7,809 nucleotides of DNA from Flavobacteriales bacterium UBA5869. Lineage in GTDB: Bacteria > Bacteroidota > Bacteroidia > Flavobacteriales_D > Crocinitomicaceae. Location: contig DJFP01000043.1 of NCBI GenBank assembly GCA_002432565.1, positions 20,733-28,541 on the forward strand. The letters run 5' to 3'. How positions within the stretch are numbered: the stretch's first letter is position 1; each line of letters opens with the position of its first letter. The notes under the pieces are model-generated. The model worked only from the letters and a program-made list of their open reading frames with translations, was not told where the DNA came from and ran no database searches. Below, one piece after another: positions 1 through 6,316 of the stretch. Both the position numbers and the translations under genes were made by a program.

Positions 1-270
1 GCTTTGAAACACGGGGAAACAATCGATCGTATTGTTTTATTAAATGCATGGAGAGAAGTGAATGACCTGTACACCAAAGAAGAACGCATTGTTTTGGCAT
101 TGACAGAAGCGGTAACGTTAATCAGTCACGAGGGAGTTCCTTCCGAGCTCTACAAAGAAGCCAGCGAAACATTCGACTCCAATTACTTGTCGCAGATTAT
201 AGTAGCGATTATTGGAATCAATATGTGGAACCGGATCGCAATCAGCGGATTGTTCCAGCCGGCGAAATAA
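1..270 (+). CDS. Carboxymuconolactone decarboxylase / AhpD-like family protein (3' part, 5' end outside window)
   Basis: The frame is open from the first base (Ala-Leu-Lys-His-Gly-Glu) to a TAA at 268-270, giving the last 89 residues of a protein. The segment with LLNAWREV, then KEERIVLALTEAVTLIS, then IVAIIGINMWNRIAIS matches the C-terminal half of the carboxymuconolactone decarboxylase/AhpD-like fold. In that family an alkylhydroperoxidase-type CxxxxxH motif is followed by a short helix ending in something like K-x-G-E. The first visible residues fit the sequence just after that motif, so the catalytic Cys/His should lie just off the left edge. The family is usually about 145-150 residues, so roughly 55-60 are missing. 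A TTG at 4-6 is probably an internal Leu codon rather than a start. Members are small cytoplasmic, usually oligomeric, proteins with peroxidase-like or decarboxylase activity; which applies here cannot be told without the active site. A terminator follows directly. Confidence 0.8.
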   Translation, partial: ALKHGETIDRIVLLNAWREVNDLYTKEERIVLALTEAVTLISHEGVPSELYKEASETFDSNYLSQIIVAIIGINMWNRIAISGLFQPAK

Positions 271-286
271 ATTCATACCATAGAGG

Positions 287-320
287 AAGCTCCTGTTTTT
301 TTTAGACCAGGAGCTTTTTT
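287..320 (+). terminator. Rho-independent terminator of the CMD-family gene
   Basis: A perfect 9-bp inverted repeat (AAGCTCCTG at 287-295, CAGGAGCTT at 308-316) has a 12-base T-rich loop and ends in a run of six T at 315-320. It starts 17 bases after the stop codon at 270, as expected for an intrinsic terminator of the + strand gene. Confidence 0.85.
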
Positions 321-380
321 AAAACCGTATCAGGAATTTATACTTAAGAGCACAAAAAAGATTGATCGCCGAATAAATTA

Positions 381-409
381 AAAATCCCCCTCAGCATAGC
401 CGAGAGGGA
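381..409 (-). terminator. Rho-independent terminator of the sigma factor gene
   Basis: Read on the minus strand, an 11-bp hairpin (TCCCTCTCGGC, loop TAT, GCTGAGGGGGA, with two G-T pairs) spans 409 to 385. It is followed by TTTT (384-381) and further AT-rich sequence. It begins about 26 bases beyond the end of the minus-strand sigma gene. The + strand side is followed by TTTATTTTAT, so it may also act as a back-up for the converging gene to the left. Confidence 0.85.
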
Positions 410-434
410 CTTTATTTTATGTGGTAGCTAACAA

Positions 435-1034
435 TTAATCGAGATCTGTAACTAACTGATGTTTCTCGATTAATTTCCTCAAATTAATTAATGCATAACG
501 CATTCTTCCCAATGCCGTATTGATGGAAATATCTTCCATTTCAGCAATATCCTTGAAAGAGAGATCCTGGAAAATGCGTTTTTCAATGATTTCTTTCTGA
601 CTTTCCGGTAAATGCTGGATCAGTTCGATCATTTGTTTTTCCAATTCTGTTTTGGAAATACGCTGCTCAACATTCAGGTCTTCCATTTTCAGGATAGAAA
701 AAATATTAAAATCCTCGCTCTTCGCATTGCGTTCACTTACCAGTTTCATTCTTCCGTGCTTACGAAAATAATCGATCACCAGGTTTTGTGCGATACGCAT
801 GGCCCAGGGCAGGAATTTTCCTTCCTCATTGTAATTTCCAAGCTTCAACGTCTGGATAATCTTCACGAATGTTTCCTGGAAAATATCTTCAGCGATCTCG
901 CGCTCACGGATCTTATGATAAATGGAACGGTATATTTTGTCTTTATGACGCATCAACAAAACTTCAAAAGCTTGTTCGTTTCCTTCTAAATAATAATGAA
1001 TAAGGACTTGATCGTCTAGGAATTTCATAGCCAT
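435..1034 (-). CDS. RNA polymerase sigma-70 family factor, ECF type
   Basis: This is a 199-residue protein with the two-domain plan of extracytoplasmic-function sigma factors. Region 2 (about residues 11-97) contains the core-binding and -10-recognition helices, with the typical D-I-F-Q-E-T-F-V-K stretch at 50-58 and W-A-M-R-I-A-Q-N at 77-84. Region 4 (about 129-190) contains the -35-binding helix-turn-helix, LSFKDIAEMEDIS then NTALGRMRYAL. There is no region 1.1 or 3 and no C-terminal extension. It would direct core RNA polymerase to its own set of promoters; the regulon cannot be inferred. No anti-sigma or membrane sensor gene is adjacent, so control by a neighbouring anti-sigma partner is not supported. 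Two close starts are possible (ATG at 1034-1032 and at 1028-1026); the first is used and no Shine-Dalgarno site separates them. The gene is divergent from uvrA, an arrangement I recall from other Flavobacteriia. Confidence 0.95.
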   Translation of the reverse strand: MAMKFLDDQVLIHYYLEGNEQAFEVLLMRHKDKIYRSIYHKIREREIAEDIFQETFVKIIQTLKLGNYNEEGKFLPWAMRIAQNLVIDYFRKHGRMKLVSERNAKSEDFNIFSILKMEDLNVEQRISKTELEKQMIELIQHLPESQKEIIEKRIFQDLSFKDIAEMEDISINTALGRMRYALINLRKLIEKHQLVTDLD

Positions 1035-1120
1035 AATTCTACTCTTATACGGGTGTAACCCAGTTGTTTATTAACAGTTTAAAGTAGAATTTTCTCTATA
1101 GGCTTTATGAATTATTTTCC

Positions 1121-1151
1121 GAAAGATAGAATTATTTCAACTAAAATCAAA
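1121..1151 (-). promoter_or_regulatory. Candidate promoter of the sigma factor gene
   Basis: On the minus strand, TTTG (1151-1148, within a T run) is followed after 19 bases by TATCTTTC (1128-1121). That matches the Bacteroidota housekeeping consensus TTTG / TAnnTTTG except for the last base. The start of transcription would be near 1115, giving a leader of about 80 bases. It is plausible but not certain, because T runs give a TTTG easily by chance. Confidence 0.4.
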
Positions 1152-1165
1152 AAAAAACTTAAAAT

Positions 1166-1253
1166 AATTCCGAATTGCTGCAATCGACATGAAAAACAAA
1201 TCAATCCAACTTACTCTAATTTAATTCGGAATTCGTAATCCGGAATTCGTAAT
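1166..1253. repeat. Short tandem plus inverted intergenic repeat (CGGAATTCGTAAT type)
   Basis: CGGAATTCGTAAT occurs twice in tandem with a 14-base period (1227-1239 and 1241-1253). AATTCCGAATT at 1166-1176 is an exact 11-base inverted copy of AATTCGGAATT at 1223-1233. Similar GAATTCGTAATT units recur between genes in many Flavobacteriia; that comparison is from memory. The block ends 19 bases before the uvrA start codon, so it lies in the uvrA promoter/leader region. Whether it regulates anything is unknown. Confidence 0.7.
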
Positions 1254-1272
1254 TATTGCCGAAATTTGTACT

Positions 1273-4059
1273 ATGTCTGAGAGATACATTCACATCAAAG
1301 GCGCACGCGTCAATAACCTTAAAAATCTGGAAGTTAAGATCGAACATGGTAAGTTTACTGTTATCACAGGACTGTCCGGTTCGGGGAAATCTTCCCTGGC
1401 ATTCGATACCCTTTATGCAGAAGGACAAAGACGATACATTGAAAGCTTGTCTTCCTATGCGAGACAGTTCCTTGGGAAATTAGACAAACCCGAAACAGAC
1501 TTCATCAAAGGAATTGCGCCTGCTATTGCCATTCAGCAAAAAGTAATTACCAATAATCCGCGATCAACTGTCGGCACAACAACAGAGATCTACGATTACC
1601 TGAAAATATTATTCGCACGGATCGGAAAAACCTTCTCTCCCATTTCGGGAAATGAAGTCAAGAAAGACTCCGTAACAGATGTGATCAATTACATCGCCGG
1701 CCTGGAAAATGACATCCGCTTGTTGATTACAGCTCCTTTTCCTTCCCTGGAAAAATATGGCGTTGAAAAAACATTAAAACTGCTGAAAGAACAAGGTTAT
1801 GTCCGTGTCATGCACAACCACGAACTCAAACAGCTGGAAGATATCCAGGCAAAGGACCTGAAAGTTTCCGATGCTATTCAGATTGTTATTGACCGGATTG
1901 TGACCCAGGAAATGGACAACGATTTCTCCGGTCGCTTAGGAGATTCCATCCAGCTTGCTTTTATGGAGGGACATGGAGATTGTTCGGTGATCCACATGGG
2001 AAGTATGGAAGAACGAACTTTTTCCAATCGATTTGAATTGGATAACATGACGTTTGTAGAACCGTCTCCTCACCTCTTCACCTTCAACAATCCGTTCGGT
2101 GCATGTAAAACCTGCGAAGGCTACGGATCCATTATCGGAATTGATCCGAATTTAGTGATTCCTGATCCGGGCTTAAGTGTTTACGAAGGCGCGGTTGTTC
2201 CCTGGAAAGGCGAAGTAATGGGTGAATACAAAGACGAATTGGTAAGAAATGCCCGGAAATTCGATTTCCCGATCCATCGTCCGGTGGAAGAATTAACGGA
2301 AGAACAATTGGAATTGCTGTGGAACGGTAACAGTCACTTCGCAGGAATCAACGGTTTCTTCAAATTCGTGGAGAGCCAATCCTATAAAATTCAGTACCGT
2401 GTACTGCTTTCCCGCTATAGGGGAAAAACACTTTGCCCGGAATGTCACGGAACACGCCTGAGAGAAGACGCCAACTACGTAAAGGTCGGTGGAATCAGCA
2501 TCAAAGAATTGGTTTTAATGCCCATAGAAAACGCTTTGAAATTCTTTGAGAACCTGGAAGTTGATCCCCTGGAATTAAAAATAACGAACCGTATTTTGCC
2601 GGAAATCACTCAGAGGCTTTCCTTCCTGACAGAAGTCGGACTTGGCTACTTAACTTTGAACCGTGCTGCAAATACGCTTTCGGGAGGGGAATCTCAGCGT
2701 ATCAATCTGGCAACATCCCTGGGAAGTAGTTTGGTAGGTTCCATGTACATTCTTGATGAGCCGAGTATCGGGCTTCACCCAAGAGACACGGAGCGATTGA
2801 TCGGGGTTTTGAAAAAACTGCGCGATATCGGCAATACCGTAATTGTAGTGGAACACGAAGAAGACATGATGCTTCATGCCGATGAGATCATCGATATTGG
2901 TCCGGCTGCCGGAAAGTTCGGTGGAGAAGTCGTTTTCCAGGGGAAATTTGATGCACTCAAGAAAAACGACACCAGTCTTACCACCCAATACTTAACAGGA
3001 GTACGTGAAATTCCTGTTCCTGCAAAACGCCGCAATGGAAAGAACAAGATTTCTGTTATCGGGGCAAAAGAACACAACCTGAAAAATGTTTCAGTTGACT
3101 TCCCATTGAACCGAATTGTAGCAGTCACCGGAGTCAGCGGTTCCGGGAAATCGACATTGGTGAAAGAAATCCTTTACCCGGGAATCCGTAAGCATCTCGG
3201 ACAATTCGGGGACCACCAGGGGAATGTGAAACGCATCGAAGGAGATCTTTCCAGTATTGCCGAAATCGAATTGATCGACCAGAATCCGATCGGGAAATCT
3301 TCCAGGAGCAACCCGGTAACCTATGTAAAAGCATTCGACGATATCCGTGAATTATTTGCCAAGCAAAATGCAGCAAAGCACAATGGTTACAAACCCGGAT
3401 TTTTCTCTTTTAACGTTGAAGGCGGCCGCTGTGAAATGTGTGAAGGAGAAGGTGTTGTAACAGTGAGCATGCAGTTCATGGCTGATGTACATTTGGTGTG
3501 TGAAACCTGTGGCGGAAGCCGCTACCGCCAGGAAGCCCTCGAAGTCCTCTACCGTGATAAGAATATTTCAGATATTCTGAATATGGATATCTCTTCTGCC
3601 CTGGCATTTTTCAAAGAAGGAAAAGACAAATTGGAAGAAAAGATCGTGCAGAAAATCCAGCCGCTGGAAGATGTTGGTCTGGGTTACCTGCAAATGGGAC
3701 AATCCAGCAGTTCATTGAGCGGTGGTGAAGCACAACGCGTGAAACTTGCATCTTTCCTGATCAAAGGTGCGCAGAAAAGCAATAAGACCTTGTTCATTTT
3801 TGACGAACCTACAACGGGTCTGCATTTCTTCGATATCGAGAAATTACTGATCGCTTTCAATCGCCTGGTTGACGACGGGCATTCCATTATTGTAATCGAA
3901 CATAACATGGATGTAATTAAAGCAGCGGACTGGATCATTGATATTGGTCCGGAAGGGGGAATCAATGGCGGGAACATTCAATTTACAGGTACTCCGGAGG
4001 AATTGGTAGCAGTAAAAGACAACTACACCGGAATGCACTTAAAGCATAAATTGAAGTAA
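1273..4059 (+). CDS. uvrA: Excinuclease ABC subunit A (UvrA)
   Basis: UvrA is the cytoplasmic ATPase that, as a dimer with UvrB, finds bulky DNA lesions and loads UvrB for UvrC incision in nucleotide excision repair. This 928-residue protein is full length (E. coli UvrA is 940) and has both ABC ATPase halves. Walker A I is GLSGSGKS (33-40), signature I is LSGGESQR (469-476) and Walker B I is LDEPS (494-498). Walker A II is GVSGSGKST (620-628), signature II is LSGGEAQR (815-822) and Walker B II is FDEPTTGLH (843-851). The C-terminal zinc finger is intact (C720, C723, C743, C746). The other zinc modules are incomplete: C278/C281 and C388/C391 remain, but the partner CxxC expected near 254-257 and the Cys/His pair expected near 122-125 are absent. 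The ATG at 1273 opens directly into the conserved I-x-I-K-G-A-R-x-N-N-L-K start, so it is well placed. No Shine-Dalgarno site or SOS box was seen. The gene stands alone on its strand here. Confidence 0.99.
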   Translation: MSERYIHIKGARVNNLKNLEVKIEHGKFTVITGLSGSGKSSLAFDTLYAEGQRRYIESLSSYARQFLGKLDKPETDFIKGIAPAIAIQQKVITNNPRSTVGTTTEIYDYLKILFARIGKTFSPISGNEVKKDSVTDVINYIAGLENDIRLLITAPFPSLEKYGVEKTLKLLKEQGYVRVMHNHELKQLEDIQAKDLKVSDAIQIVIDRIVTQEMDNDFSGRLGDSIQLAFMEGHGDCSVIHMGSMEERTFSNRFELDNMTFVEPSPHLFTFNNPFGACKTCEGYGSIIGIDPNLVIPDPGLSVYEGAVVPWKGEVMGEYKDELVRNARKFDFPIHRPVEELTEEQLELLWNGNSHFAGINGFFKFVESQSYKIQYRVLLSRYRGKTLCPECHGTRLREDANYVKVGGISIKELVLMPIENALKFFENLEVDPLELKITNRILPEITQRLSFLTEVGLGYLTLNRAANTLSGGESQRINLATSLGSSLVGSMYILDEPSIGLHPRDTERLIGVLKKLRDIGNTVIVVEHEEDMMLHADEIIDIGPAAGKFGGEVVFQGKFDALKKNDTSLTTQYLTGVREIPVPAKRRNGKNKISVIGAKEHNLKNVSVDFPLNRIVAVTGVSGSGKSTLVKEILYPGIRKHLGQFGDHQGNVKRIEGDLSSIAEIELIDQNPIGKSSRSNPVTYVKAFDDIRELFAKQNAAKHNGYKPGFFSFNVEGGRCEMCEGEGVVTVSMQFMADVHLVCETCGGSRYRQEALEVLYRDKNISDILNMDISSALAFFKEGKDKLEEKIVQKIQPLEDVGLGYLQMGQSSSSLSGGEAQRVKLASFLIKGAQKSNKTLFIFDEPTTGLHFFDIEKLLIAFNRLVDDGHSIIVIEHNMDVIKAADWIIDIGPEGGINGGNIQFTGTPEELVAVKDNYTGMHLKHKLK

Positions 4060-4091
4060 AAAATCAGCGCCTGGACCGATTCAAAATTATT

Positions 4092-4112
4092 ACTTAAAGC
4101 ATTTCTTTAAGT
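4092..4112 (+). other. Weak hairpin downstream of uvrA
   Basis: ACTTAAAG (4092-4099) and CTTTAAGT (4105-4112) form an 8-bp AT-rich hairpin with a 5-base loop, 32 bases after the uvrA stop codon. There is no proper T tract after it, so it is a poor intrinsic terminator; it could be an mRNA 3'-end structure. ACTTAAAGCAT is also present at 4037-4047, inside the last codons of uvrA, so the stem sequence is partly a duplicate of the gene's end. Confidence 0.35.
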
Positions 4113-4176
4113 GATACTTATTAATCGATGAAACAAGCATTTTACCCGACGAAAACTGCAAAAAACAGAAACCTTG

Positions 4177-4207
4177 TTGAGGAAAAAAAGAGAATAATCT
4201 ACCTTAG
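4177..4207 (+). promoter_or_regulatory. Candidate promoter of the small lipoprotein gene
   Basis: TTG at 4177-4179 is followed after 20 bases by TACCTTAG (4200-4207), one mismatch from TAnnTTTG. Transcription would start at about 4212-4216, almost on the preferred ATG at 4212, implying a leaderless or nearly leaderless message. The match is weak. Confidence 0.25.
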
Positions 4208-4211
4208 ACGT

Positions 4212-4415
4212 ATGATTTCGAGGTTAAAAATATTTTGCTTCACACTATTCATTATTAACGGGTTACAATCCTGTTCTACTGAATCAGAAGTGCACGATCA
4301 GAACGATTCTCCGCTTTCCGTTAAGGACTATATCGCCGAAGGAGAAAACGATGATTACACAGCTTCGGCTGAAGATTTAAAAGTGCAGTTCCACGGTTGT
4401 AAAGCGCATCAATAG
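4212..4415 (+). CDS. Small predicted lipoprotein, function unknown
   Basis: I do not recognise this 67-residue product. From the ATG at 4212 it begins with a clear type II signal peptide. It has a short basic n-region (Arg4, Lys6), a hydrophobic core (IFCFTLFII) and a lipobox LQSC with the lipidated Cys at residue 21. The predicted mature part is about 47 residues, polar and acidic (STESEVHDQND after the Cys), and ends in GCKAHQ with one further Cys. Acidic residues close behind the lipid-bearing Cys are reminiscent of the export signal for surface lipoproteins in Bacteroidota, but this is inference. The frame is open upstream to an ATG at 4128, which would put 28 basic, non-signal-like residues in front, so the inner start is preferred. 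It lies between uvrA and a shared terminator. It could also be a remnant of a longer gene or a chance frame. Confidence 0.5.
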   Translation: MISRLKIFCFTLFIINGLQSCSTESEVHDQNDSPLSVKDYIAEGENDDYTASAEDLKVQFHGCKAHQ

Positions 4416-4429
4416 AACCTTAACCAATG

Positions 4430-4446
4430 CTTGTGCTGAGCTTGTC
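4430..4446. repeat. Possible degenerate copy of a dispersed CTTCGACAAGCTCAG-type repeat
   Basis: CTTGTGCTGAGCTTGTC lies in the short gap between the lipoprotein gene and the terminator. It closely resembles one arm of a short intergenic element with core CTTCGACAAGCTCAG(CACAAG) that I recall from many bacterial genomes. The GAAG that usually follows is replaced by ACTTC here. No second arm is obvious. Confidence 0.3.
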
Positions 4447-4489
4447 ACTTCAAGCCGTGTCATACGCAACAGCATGGGCACAAAGAATT

Positions 4490-4527
4490 AAAAAACGACG
4501 GATAACTTGGGTTATTCGTCGTTTTTT
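4490..4527. terminator. Bidirectional terminator shared by the lipoprotein and symporter genes
   Basis: A 17-bp stem (4490-4506 with 4511-4527, a single G-T pair, loop TTGG at 4507-4510) has six A on its left and six T on its right, so it can terminate transcription from both sides. The core arms are ACGACGGATAAC and GTTATTCGTCGT. Its right arm overlaps the 3' end of the minus-strand symporter gene: stop codon 4514-4512 and the last Lys-Asn-Asp-Glu codons are inside the stem. Confidence 0.92.
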
Positions 4528-6065
4528 GCTACAATAAGTTCTCCCTCGCTTCTGGCAATAACTGCTGATGCCAGGCAATTTCCAAGCACATTAACAGAAG
4601 TCCGGGCCATATCCATCAAAGCATCTATACCCAAAATAATACCGGCCTTTTCTACGCTGATTCCTAAATGCTTGTAATCCATCAAAGTTGTAGTCAAGAT
4701 CACAAAAGAGGCACCGCGAACTCCCGCTACACCTTTACTCGTAAGCATCAGGGTCAGGCAAATCGCAATCTGCTGACCAATAGTCAGGTCCACTCCGCTC
4801 ATTTGAGCTACGAAAACGGTTGCCATAGATAAGTATAAGGTTGTTCCGTCCAGGTTAAACGAATAACCCGTCGGAATTACAAACCCTACTATTTTTTTAG
4901 GAACACCGAAACGTTCCATATTCTCCAAAGCTTTAGGCAAGGCTGCTTCACTGCTGGCAGTGGCAAACGCAATAGAGATTGGCTCTGTTACGGCTTTGAG
5001 AAATTGGCGTATCGGTACTTTTGACAGCAATGCTATCGGAAGAAGTACCACCAATACAAAAATGATCAGCGTTACATATAATGTTGCAACCAGTTTCATC
5101 AGATTTCCCAACACCTCCGTTCCGGAATTAGCGACCGTATAAGCAATGGAACCAAAGACCGCCAGCGGTGCTACATACATAACCAGGTCCGTAAACTTAA
5201 ACATGACTTCCGACAAACTTTCCATCCAGTTGAGCATTGTTTCTTTATGCTTCAGGTTTTGTACCAAACTCAAAGCAATGGCAAAGATCAATGAGAAAAT
5301 TACGATCTGAAGCACCTGGTTCTCCACAATTGACTTGGCAAAGTTTTCCGGGAAAATATCCACCAAATGGTCTTTCGGTTTTTCCAATTGAGCTAGCAGA
5401 TCAGCCGATTTTTCCTTCATTTTTTCAGTGACTTCAACCTGCTGTACTCCTTTCCCTGCCTGGGAAATATTGATTGCCGCCAATCCAAGGAAAAGCGCAA
5501 AAGTGGTTACAATCTCAAAATAAATGATACTCTTTAAACCGATACGGCCAACTTGTTTTAAGTTTCCGTGTCCGGCAATTCCTACAACTAAAGTAGAGAA
5601 CAGCAAAGGAGCAACCAGTGTTTTGATCAGACGCAGGAAAATGTCTCCGAAACGTTTCAATTCCAACGACATTTCAGGGAAGTCGAGACCGAAGGAAACA
5701 CCGATAATCATTGATGAGAAGATCCAAAGCGACAGTTTCTTGCTACGCATGGAATAGGCAATCAACCCACCCATAAGTATGATTTTCAAAAGGAATGCAC
5801 TAAATGCGAGTGAATCTACCAACATTCTTTCCAGGTAAAGCAAACCGGCAACGGCGAGATACATTGCCAGGTAGTAAACCAAATTTCTTTTGGCCCTGAA
5901 AAAATACAATCCGGCAACCACGCCGCCAACAAAAGTCCCGACTAAAGTTCCAAGGATCAATAATCCGACAGGATCTACATCATGATTAAATATTCGGACC
6001 AGGAATAAGATGGTGTAAAATACAACCAACGTAAGAAGCAGGGCAATTAATTTCTTATTTTTCAT
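4512..6065 (-). CDS. Dicarboxylate/amino acid:cation symporter (DAACS, SDF family) with N-terminal extension
   Basis: This is an inner-membrane secondary transporter of the GltP/DctA/GltPh family, which imports acidic amino acids or C4-dicarboxylates with Na+ or H+. The family hallmarks are present in order: the serine-rich ATASSEAALP (368-377, hairpin 1), GYSFNLDGTTLYL (400-412), TSKGVAGVRGASF (442-454, hairpin 2) and DALMDMARTSVNVLGN (481-496, last helix). By alignment with GltPh, D485, R488, T489 and N492 correspond to D394, R397, T398 and N401; the Arg that holds the side-chain carboxylate is kept, favouring an acidic substrate. N496 replaces the D405 Na+ ligand, so the coupling ion is uncertain. 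At 517 residues it is longer than the usual 400-450: the normal first helix begins near residue 109. Before it lie about four extra hydrophobic segments (roughly 6-24, 33-56, 62-78, 84-104). The exact substrate cannot be assigned. It is divergent from rho and has its own promoter. Confidence 0.95.
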   Translation of the reverse strand: MKNKKLIALLLTLVVFYTILFLVRIFNHDVDPVGLLILGTLVGTFVGGVVAGLYFFRAKRNLVYYLAMYLAVAGLLYLERMLVDSLAFSAFLLKIILMGGLIAYSMRSKKLSLWIFSSMIIGVSFGLDFPEMSLELKRFGDIFLRLIKTLVAPLLFSTLVVGIAGHGNLKQVGRIGLKSIIYFEIVTTFALFLGLAAINISQAGKGVQQVEVTEKMKEKSADLLAQLEKPKDHLVDIFPENFAKSIVENQVLQIVIFSLIFAIALSLVQNLKHKETMLNWMESLSEVMFKFTDLVMYVAPLAVFGSIAYTVANSGTEVLGNLMKLVATLYVTLIIFVLVVLLPIALLSKVPIRQFLKAVTEPISIAFATASSEAALPKALENMERFGVPKKIVGFVIPTGYSFNLDGTTLYLSMATVFVAQMSGVDLTIGQQIAICLTLMLTSKGVAGVRGASFVILTTTLMDYKHLGISVEKAGIILGIDALMDMARTSVNVLGNCLASAVIARSEGELIVAKNDE

Positions 6066-6098
6066 GAAGAATCTTTAAACCGAATTTCGCGGTGACCA

Positions 6099-6128
6099 CA
6101 AATTTAGCAGGATAATGAAGAAAACAAA
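6099..6128 (-). promoter_or_regulatory. Bacteroidota-type promoter of the symporter gene
   Basis: On the minus strand TTTG (6128-6125) is followed after exactly 18 bases by TAAATTTG (6106-6099), a full match to the TTTG / TAnnTTTG consensus of the Bacteroidota primary sigma factor. Transcription would begin near 6093, leaving a leader of about 28 bases before the ATG at 6065-6063. This is the best promoter in the window. Confidence 0.75.
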
Positions 6129-6316
6129 ACGGTTTTTTTCAATCCGGCATTCACTTCAAAGCCGATTTTAAGTTATAAAAGATCATTTTTTTTGAAAAAA
6201 AACAAATTCATAGTGCTTGTCTAAGGAATATTTGTAATATTGCAACATCGTTATTAAAATCACATTGCTTTTCGCAAGTATTCAGTCGAATACAAACAAC
6301 TAGTCCAAAATTTTAT

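Noticed and set aside
612..989. Plus-strand 125-residue frame inside the sigma factor gene
   Set aside because: It is antisense to conserved sigma regions 2 and 4; the sigma frame is clearly the real one.
1035..1272. SOS box (LexA site) upstream of uvrA
   Set aside because: I looked for a CTG-N10-CAG-like or other clear palindromic operator and found only the AATTC-based repeats, which do not resemble a known LexA site.
1216..1428. Minus-strand 70-residue frame ending in NYEFRITNSELN
   Set aside because: Its end is a translation of the GGAATTCGTAAT intergenic repeat and the rest is antisense to the start of uvrA.
2650..3977. Several minus-strand frames of 80-112 residues within uvrA
   Set aside because: All lie antisense to conserved UvrA ATPase motifs and show no recognisable domain.
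4128..4211. Upstream ATG giving a 95-residue version of the small lipoprotein
   Set aside because: The extra 28 residues are basic and would bury the signal peptide; the ATG at 4212 gives a normal lipoprotein start.
6217..6242. Possible rho promoter (AATATTTG at 6227-6234 or TAATATTG at 6235-6242)
   Set aside because: Each is one mismatch from TAnnTTTG, but the only TTG (6217-6219) is 7 or 15 bases upstream, outside the usual 17-23 spacing, so neither is claimed.
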